Assembly (NCBI RefSeq): GCF_036173125.1 | Contig: NZ_CP108054.1 | Coordinates: forward strand, 3,968,001 to 4,032,000 | Reading direction: 5' to 3' | Length of the DNA stretch: 64,000 nucleotides | Source: Streptomyces sp. NBC_00286 | GTDB lineage: Bacteria; Actinomycetota; Actinomycetes; Streptomycetales; Streptomycetaceae | Part shown: positions 59,324 to 64,000 of the stretch, piece by piece | How positions within the stretch are numbered: the stretch's first letter is position 1 | Layout of the letters: every line of letters begins with the position of its first letter | Notes under the pieces: model-generated | Told to the model about the DNA's origin: nothing | The model's input: only the letters and a program-made list of their open reading frames with translations | Databases searched by the model: none | Program-made: the position numbers and the translations under genes

Positions 59324-61504
59324 TCACGCAGCCACCGGCTCCTTAGCCTTCGCCGCCGAGACGCCGGAGGCGTCCGCCTCCCCGTCCGGCTTCGCCTTGC
59401 GCATGCCCTTCAGGGCGATCACCAGCCCCGCCGTCACCGCCGTGCCGGCCGCGATGGCCAGCAGGTACAGGAACGGCTTGCCGATCAGGAACGTGACCCA
59501 GATGCCGCCGTGCGGCGCGCGGAGGGTCGAGCCGAAGGCCATGGTCAGCGCGCCGGTGACGGCGCCGCCCGCCATGGAGGCGGGGATGACCCGCAGCGGG
59601 TCGGCGGCGGCGAACGGAATGGCGCCCTCGGAGATGAACGAGGCGCCCAGCACCCACGCGGCCTTGCCGTTCTCGCGTTCGGCCGTGGTGAACAGCTTCT
59701 TGCGGATCGTGGTCGCCAGGGCCATGCCCAGCGGCGGGACCATGCCTGCGGCCATCACGGCGGCCATGATCTTCATCGCGGAGTCGCTGGGGGCCGCGAC
59801 CGAGATACCGGCCGTCGCGAAGGTGTACGCGACCTTGTTGACCGGACCGCCGAGGTCGAAGCACATCATCAGGCCGAGGAGGACGCCGAGGAGGACGGCG
59901 TTGGTGCCGGTGAGGCCGTTCAGCCAGTCGGTCAGGGCCTCCTGTGCCTCGGCGATCGGCTTGCCGATCACCACGAACATCAGGAATCCGACGACCGCCG
60001 AGGAGATCAGCGGGATCACCACCACCGGCATGATGCCGCGCAATGGAACCGGGATGTTCACGCGCTGGATGCCGAGGACGACACCACCGGCGATCAGACC
60101 GGCCACCAGGCCGCCGAGGAAGCCCGCGCCGATCGTCACCGAGATCGCGCCGCCGACGAAGCCGGGCACAAGACCTGGTCGGTCCGCCATGCCGTAGGCG
60201 ATGTAGCCGGCCAGGACCGGGACGAGGAAGCCGAAGGCCGCTGCGCCGATCTGGAACAGCAGGGCGCCCCAGCTGTCGACCTGGCCCCAGTTGAAGACCT
60301 CGGTGACCGGCTTGGCCTCGTTGATCTGGTAGCCGCCGATCGCGAAGCCGAGGGCGATGAGCAGACCACCCGCGGCGACGAACGGGACCATGTAACTGAC
60401 GCCGGTCATCAGCCACTTGCGGAGCTTGGTGCCGTAGCCCTCGCCGGGCTCTCCGGTCCGCTCGACCGGCGTACCGCCGGGCTTGGCGGCCGCGGTGGCC
60501 TCGCCGCGCTCGGCCTTGGCCCGGACTTCGGCGATCAGTTCGGCGGGCCGGTTGATGCCCGCCTTCACGCCGACGTCCACGGTCGGCTTCCCGGCGAAGC
60601 GGTCCTTCTCCCGTACGGGCACATCGTGCGCGAAGATCACGCCGTCCGCGGCGGCGATGACGGCCGGGTCGAGCCGGTTGAAGCCCGCCGAGCCCTGCGG
60701 CTCGACGACGACCTCGACGTCGGGGTTGTCTCGGCCCGCGTTCTCCAAGGCCTCGGCCGCCATGTACGTATGCGCGATGCCGGTGGGGCAGGAGGTGACG
60801 GCGACGATCCGGAACGGCCGGCCGCCGGGCTGGGCGGAGTCGGTGCCGTCGGTGCTCGGCGCCTCAGCCGCCGTGTCGGCTGCGGAAGCCTCCGCGACCG
60901 GCGCCGGGGCGGGGCTGTCACCGGCGGTCGTCGTCCCCGTGGCCGAGGTGTCCGCGGCGGCCTCGGCGGAGGCCGCTCCTGCCGGGGCCGCCGCGGAGTC
61001 TGTGGTGTCTGCGGAGTCTTCGGTGGTGCCCACCGTGGTGGCTACCTGCGCGGTGACCGCGGGCTCGTTCCCGCGGATCAGGGCGGCGGCCTCTTCCGCG
61101 TTGTCCACCGCCCGCAGCGCGGAGGTGAACTCGGTGTTCATCAGCTGCCTGGCCAGCGACGACAGGATCGTGAGGTGGTCGTCGTCGGCACCGGCCGGGG
61201 CGGCGATCAGGAAGATCAGGTCGGCGGGCCCGTCCGGAGCGCCGAAGTCGATCCCGGCGGCGCTGCGCCCGAAGCCCAGCGTCGGCTCGGTGACGTGTTC
61301 GCTGCGGCAGTGCGGGATGCCGATGCCGCCGTCGAGGCCGGTCGGCATCTGCGCCTCGCGGGCGGCCACGTCGGCGAGGAAGCCCTCGAGGTCGGTCACC
61401 CGGCCCTTGGCCACCATGCGCTCGGCGAGGGCGCGCGCCGCCGCTTCTTTTGTATCGGCGGACAGGTCGAGGTCGACCAGGTCCGCGGTGATCATCTCGC
61501 TCAT
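59324..61504 (-). CDS. fruA: Fructose-specific PTS enzyme IIABC
   Basis: 726 residues with three domains. IIA (1-150): H65 in GIGIPHCRSEHV is the phospho-acceptor. A Thr/Ala/Ser-rich linker covers about 155-225. IIB (about 228-325): C239 in VAVTSCPTGIAHTYMAAEAL is phosphorylated. IIC (about 355-710): at least eight helices, with GAIPFAAADPLRVIP and APHGGIWV typical of the fructose/mannitol branch. It imports fructose as fructose-1-phosphate, the substrate of the next gene's product. ATG at 61504 follows GGAG. The operon is fruR-fruK-fruA, all on the minus strand. Confidence 0.94.
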   Translation of the reverse strand: MSEMITADLVDLDLSADTKEAAARALAERMVAKGRVTDLEGFLADVAAREAQMPTGLDGGIGIPHCRSEHVTEPTLGFGRSAAGIDFGAPDGPADLIFLIAAPAGADDDHLTILSSLARQLMNTEFTSALRAVDNAEEAAALIRGNEPAVTAQVATTVGTTEDSADTTDSAAAPAGAASAEAAADTSATGTTTAGDSPAPAPVAEASAADTAAEAPSTDGTDSAQPGGRPFRIVAVTSCPTGIAHTYMAAEALENAGRDNPDVEVVVEPQGSAGFNRLDPAVIAAADGVIFAHDVPVREKDRFAGKPTVDVGVKAGINRPAELIAEVRAKAERGEATAAAKPGGTPVERTGEPGEGYGTKLRKWLMTGVSYMVPFVAAGGLLIALGFAIGGYQINEAKPVTEVFNWGQVDSWGALLFQIGAAAFGFLVPVLAGYIAYGMADRPGLVPGFVGGAISVTIGAGFLGGLVAGLIAGGVVLGIQRVNIPVPLRGIMPVVVIPLISSAVVGFLMFVVIGKPIAEAQEALTDWLNGLTGTNAVLLGVLLGLMMCFDLGGPVNKVAYTFATAGISVAAPSDSAMKIMAAVMAAGMVPPLGMALATTIRKKLFTTAERENGKAAWVLGASFISEGAIPFAAADPLRVIPASMAGGAVTGALTMAFGSTLRAPHGGIWVTFLIGKPFLYLLAIAAGTAVTAGLVIALKGMRKAKPDGEADASGVSAAKAKEPVAA

Positions 61505-61668
61505 CGCGGGCTCCTTCGCACGCGTATCGCCCGGGGGATGTCGTGGGCGGGGACGGGGGTGTTGCCTTCAGACCGGCTGCGTTCAGACCGGCTGCGTACT
61601 GATGTGTCGCGCTCGACCGTGACCGAATTGCCGGAAGTGTCACATACGTCGAGGTGGGCGGGGAAGGC
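61505..61668. other. Part of the fruK-fruA gap, nothing seen
   Basis: The whole gap is 301 bp. No reading frame is supported. A 10-base GTTCAGACCG-type word is repeated near 61568 and 61580 (CAGACCGGCTGCGT). The hairpin at 61669 is the only clear structure. Confidence 0.45.
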
Positions 61669-61697
61669 GGAGGCGGGGCCGGGGAAGCCCCGCCTCC
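61669..61697 (-). terminator. Internal hairpin between fruK and fruA
   Basis: GGAGGCGGGGC pairs with GCCCCGCCTCC around a 7-base loop, between fruK and fruA. It may attenuate or process the fru transcript. Confidence 0.55.
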
Positions 61698-61805
61698 CCG
61701 TGGCTGCGGCGGGGAAGGGGAGGCCCCGCCACTTCAGGGCCGATCCAGGGGCCGTACGGGATGTACGGGCTGTTGTGGCCGAACTAGCGGTAGCGGTAAG
61801 GAAGT

Positions 61806-62753
61806 TCATGACACCGGCTCCGTGAGTACGCGGTCCACCGGAACCGTCGAGGTGACGGTCACGGCGTCCGGATCGAGGTCGGCCGGACCCGGCATGACGC
61901 TGCCGGGGAGCTGGACGGCTGCGGCGCCGTGGGCGACGGCGGAGGCGAGGGCGTCGGGGCCGCTGCCGCCGGCGATCAGGAAACCGGCGAGCGAGGAGTC
62001 GCCCGCGCCCACATTGCTGCGGACCATGTCGACCCGCGCGCTGCCGAACCACACGCCCGAGGCCTCGACGAGCAGCTGCCCGTCCGCGCCGAGGCTGGCC
62101 AGCACCGCTCCGGCGCCCTGTTCCCGCAGGTCCTCGGCGGCCTTTACGGCGTCGCCGACCGTGGCGAGGGGGCGGCCGACCGCTTCCGACAGTTCCTCGG
62201 CGTTCGGCTTGACGACGTCGGGTCGCTCACGCAGGGCCGCGAGCAAAGCCGGTCCTGAGGTGTCCAGGGCGATGCGGGTGCCGGCGGCATGGGCCCGGGC
62301 GACCAGTGCGGCGTACCAGGAGGGGGCGAGGCCGCGCGGCAGGCTGCCGCAGCAGGCGATCCAGGAGGCGTCGCGGGACTGCGCCCGTACCGTCTCCAGG
62401 AGCAACTCCTCCTCGGCGGAGGTGAGTTCGGGTCCGGGTGCGTTGATCTTCGTCAGTACTCCGTCGGCTTCGGCGAGGGAGATGTTGGAGCGCGTCGGCC
62501 CGGCGACCGGGACCGGCGCGACCTCTATGCCCTGCGCATGGAGCAGGTCCGCGACGAGGGAACCGGGGGCGCCGCCGAGCGGCAGTACGGCGACGGTGCG
62601 CCGGCCGGCCGCGGTGACCGCCCGCGAGACGTTGACGCCCTTGCCGCCCGGGTCCATGCGTTCGCCGGTGGCCCGGATGACCTCGCCGCGGTCGAGCGAG
62701 GGGATCTCGTAGGTCCGGTCGAGCGAGGGATTGGGGGTGACCGTGAGGATCAT
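61806..62753 (-). CDS. fruK: 1-phosphofructokinase
   Basis: 315 residues, PfkB/ribokinase family. It opens ILTVTPNPSLDRTYEIPSLD, has MDPGGKGVNVSRAV (PfkB signature 1), CCGSLPRGL and the second signature VRSNVGAGDSSLAGFLIAG with catalytic Asp. It phosphorylates fructose-1-phosphate to fructose-1,6-bisphosphate. ATG at 62753 overlaps the fruR stop by 4 bases (ATGA). Confidence 0.95.
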   Translation of the reverse strand: MILTVTPNPSLDRTYEIPSLDRGEVIRATGERMDPGGKGVNVSRAVTAAGRRTVAVLPLGGAPGSLVADLLHAQGIEVAPVPVAGPTRSNISLAEADGVLTKINAPGPELTSAEEELLLETVRAQSRDASWIACCGSLPRGLAPSWYAALVARAHAAGTRIALDTSGPALLAALRERPDVVKPNAEELSEAVGRPLATVGDAVKAAEDLREQGAGAVLASLGADGQLLVEASGVWFGSARVDMVRSNVGAGDSSLAGFLIAGGSGPDALASAVAHGAAAVQLPGSVMPGPADLDPDAVTVTSTVPVDRVLTEPVS

Positions 62754-63511
62754 GCACGCACCACTTCCGTGCCACCGCGCTTGAGGGCGGTGGCGTCTTC
62801 AGGGCTCAGCCCGCTGTCGGTGATCAGGACGTCCACGTCGGCCATGCCGCCGAAGCGCGCGAAGTGCTCCTGGCCGTGCTTGGCGGAGTCGGCGAGCAGC
62901 ACCACACGGCGCGCGGCGCCGAGGGCCGCGCGTTTCACGGCGGCCTCGGCGAGGTCGGGCGTGGTCAGGCCGTACTCGAGGGAGAAGCCGTTCGTGGCGA
63001 GGAAGACGACATCGGCGCGGATCTCGCCGTACGCCCGCAGCGCCCAGGCGTCGACAGCGGCGCGCGTACGGTGACGTACCCGCCCCCCGACGAGGTGGAG
63101 CTGGATGCCCGGATGGTCGGCCAGGCGGGCCGCGATGGGGAGGCTGTGCGTCACGACGGTGAGCGTGGTCTCCAGCGGGAGGGACCCGGCGAGTCGGGCG
63201 ATGGTCGTGCCCGCGTCGAGAATCATCGTGCCGTTGCTGGGCAGTTCGGCGAGCGCGGCCTTCGCGATGCGGTCCTTCTCGTCGGCCGCGGTGGTCTCGC
63301 GCTCGGCGAGGTCGGGCTCGAAGTCGAGCCGGCCGGCCGGGATGGCACCGCCATGAACCCGGCGAACGAGCCCCGCGCGGTCCAGCGCCTTCAGGTCCCG
63401 TCGGATCGTCTCGGCCGTGACCTGGAACTCCTCGGCCAACGACACGACGTCCACGCGGCCACCGTCACGCGCCAGCCGGAGAATCTCCTGCTGCCGCTCC
63501 GGTGCGTACAT
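62750..63511 (-). CDS. fruR: DeoR-family repressor of the fructose operon
   Basis: 253 residues. HTH APERQQEILRLARDGGRVDV and VTAETIRRDLKAL (about 4-50), the DeoR signature, followed by a DeoR sensor domain with VRRVHGGAIPAG, TMILDAGTTIARLAGSLP and VVFLATNGFS. First gene of the fru operon and translationally coupled to fruK. Its ligand is probably a fructose phosphate. ATG at 63511. Confidence 0.92.
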   Translation of the reverse strand: MYAPERQQEILRLARDGGRVDVVSLAEEFQVTAETIRRDLKALDRAGLVRRVHGGAIPAGRLDFEPDLAERETTAADEKDRIAKAALAELPSNGTMILDAGTTIARLAGSLPLETTLTVVTHSLPIAARLADHPGIQLHLVGGRVRHRTRAAVDAWALRAYGEIRADVVFLATNGFSLEYGLTTPDLAEAAVKRAALGAARRVVLLADSAKHGQEHFARFGGMADVDVLITDSGLSPEDATALKRGGTEVVRA

Positions 63512-63681
63512 GTCCGTTCGCCTCCGTCCATGCCCGAACGTGTGGTTTCACTCGCAGAGTACGCCCGAATTTCAGCCATGTAAACGGGGGCGGAAGTAAA
63601 AGTGGGCACGAACGGACATCGATCGGAAGGAGCCAGCAAGGCAAGGCGTGGGTCGAGTAGCGCCGGTCACGGGACAGCCGT

Positions 63682-63712
63682 CAGGCCCGGTCCCAAAGTG
63701 GGACCGGGCCTG
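63682..63712. terminator. Perfect 14-bp terminator hairpin
   Basis: CAGGCCCGGTCCCA pairs with 63699-63712 around AAG, just beyond the MFS gene stop at 63745 (minus strand) and upstream of fruR. Confidence 0.85.
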
Positions 63713-63744
63713 TGACTGAGCCACGTCGGCGTGAACTGGCCGCC

Positions 63745-64000
63745 TCAGCCCACGAGTTCGGGCTCCTTGTCCGCGGCGACGGCGGGCGTCGGCTCGGCGC
63801 CCTCCTCGTGCTGGGCCGGGCGCTTCGGCAGGGCGAACATCAGCAGGAAGATGGCCGTCATCACCGCGGCGACCCAGATCAGCGCGTTCTGGAAGGCGTC
63901 GACGAAGGCCGCGCCCACCTCGGCCCGCGGCAGATGGTCGGACATCGTGCCGAAGAAGACCACGGACACCAGGCCGAGCCCGAGCGCGTTGCCCATCTGC
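63745..64000 (-). CDS. MFS drug-exporter C-terminus (cut by window edge)
   Basis: The last 84 residues, running off the right edge. QMGNALGLGLVSVVFFGTMS is the end of a conserved DHA2 (EmrB/QacA) helix; then a final helix (NALIWVAAVMTAIFLLMFAL) and a charged tail PKRPAQHEEGAEPTPAVAAD. The body of the exporter lies outside the window. A strong hairpin follows the stop. Confidence 0.82.
   Translation of the reverse strand, partial: QMGNALGLGLVSVVFFGTMSDHLPRAEVGAAFVDAFQNALIWVAAVMTAIFLLMFALPKRPAQHEEGAEPTPAVAADKEPELVG

Overview
The window is chromosomal DNA of a Streptomyces species, or a very close relative. It has very high GC, GTG/TTG starts, many 4-base ATGA/GTGA gene overlaps and GC-rich perfect hairpins without long U tracts. 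Lineage markers include ssgE, sepX, rpfB, a bacterial tricorn-type protease, an O-mannosyltransferase and a mycothiol-type DinB protein. Most of it is conserved core; three parts look accessory: an insertion sequence, a 5-kb islet and a repeat cluster.

Layout. 1-6500: rpfB (cut by the left edge), tatD, a zinc-ribbon protein, an intact IS4-family element lodged in a dispersed streptomycete repeat, then divergent rsmI and pmt. 6600-10070: two tandem paralogous penicillin-binding transpeptidases. 10200-14340: ssgE, a Nur-type operator, an ECF nickel/cobalt transporter (CbiMN-Q-O), a MarR/OhrR regulator and Ohr. 14400-15590: a serine hydrolase. 15600-21080: a DMT-family transporter gene whose two ends remain, split by about 5 kb carrying a lipoprotein, a DinB-like enzyme, a TMEM175 channel, a wrecked plasmid replication-initiator gene and a Tat-exported hydrolase. 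21070-24940: ybaK, an MMPL exporter and its TetR regulator with paired operators. 25190-28950: tricorn protease and a small charged protein. 29000-33260: a BVMO-hydrolase-SDR operon resembling mycobacterial mymA-lipR-sadH, with a divergent MerR gene. 33250-40900: exonuclease III, a methyltransferase, an acetyltransferase, a two-component system, a large FtsX permease and a small unknown.

40970-56660: tRNA-Ala(CGC), then the conserved actinobacterial block sepX/glpR, rimJ-like, moaB, moaC, moeA/glp, galU and the 5-formyltetrahydrofolate cyclo-ligase. A penicillin acylase, a K+/H+ antiporter and an MFS protein follow, then an FmdB/Ruc-like protein behind a CIRCE operator, mtnP, an SAF-domain protein and mscL. 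The block keeps much of the gene set seen around Rv0985c-Rv0996 in mycobacteria. 56690-64000: P1-family peptidase, a Streptomyces-specific protein, a repeat cluster, the fructose operon (fruR-fruK-fruA) and the end of an MFS exporter.

Themes. Cell envelope and division: rpfB, pmt, the PBPs, ssgE, sepX with moeA/glp, the acylase and mscL. Metal and redox stress: nickel ECF, OhrR-Ohr, FmdB/Ruc. Several genes appear leaderless, with a TANNNT hexamer 6-8 bases before the start codon, and this settles a number of start choices. No phage genes, CRISPR arrays or biosynthetic clusters were seen, and I found no convincing wholly new system. The most useful leads are the CIRCE-ruc unit, the glp-glpR block, the Nur-controlled ECF operon and the plasmid-scarred islet.
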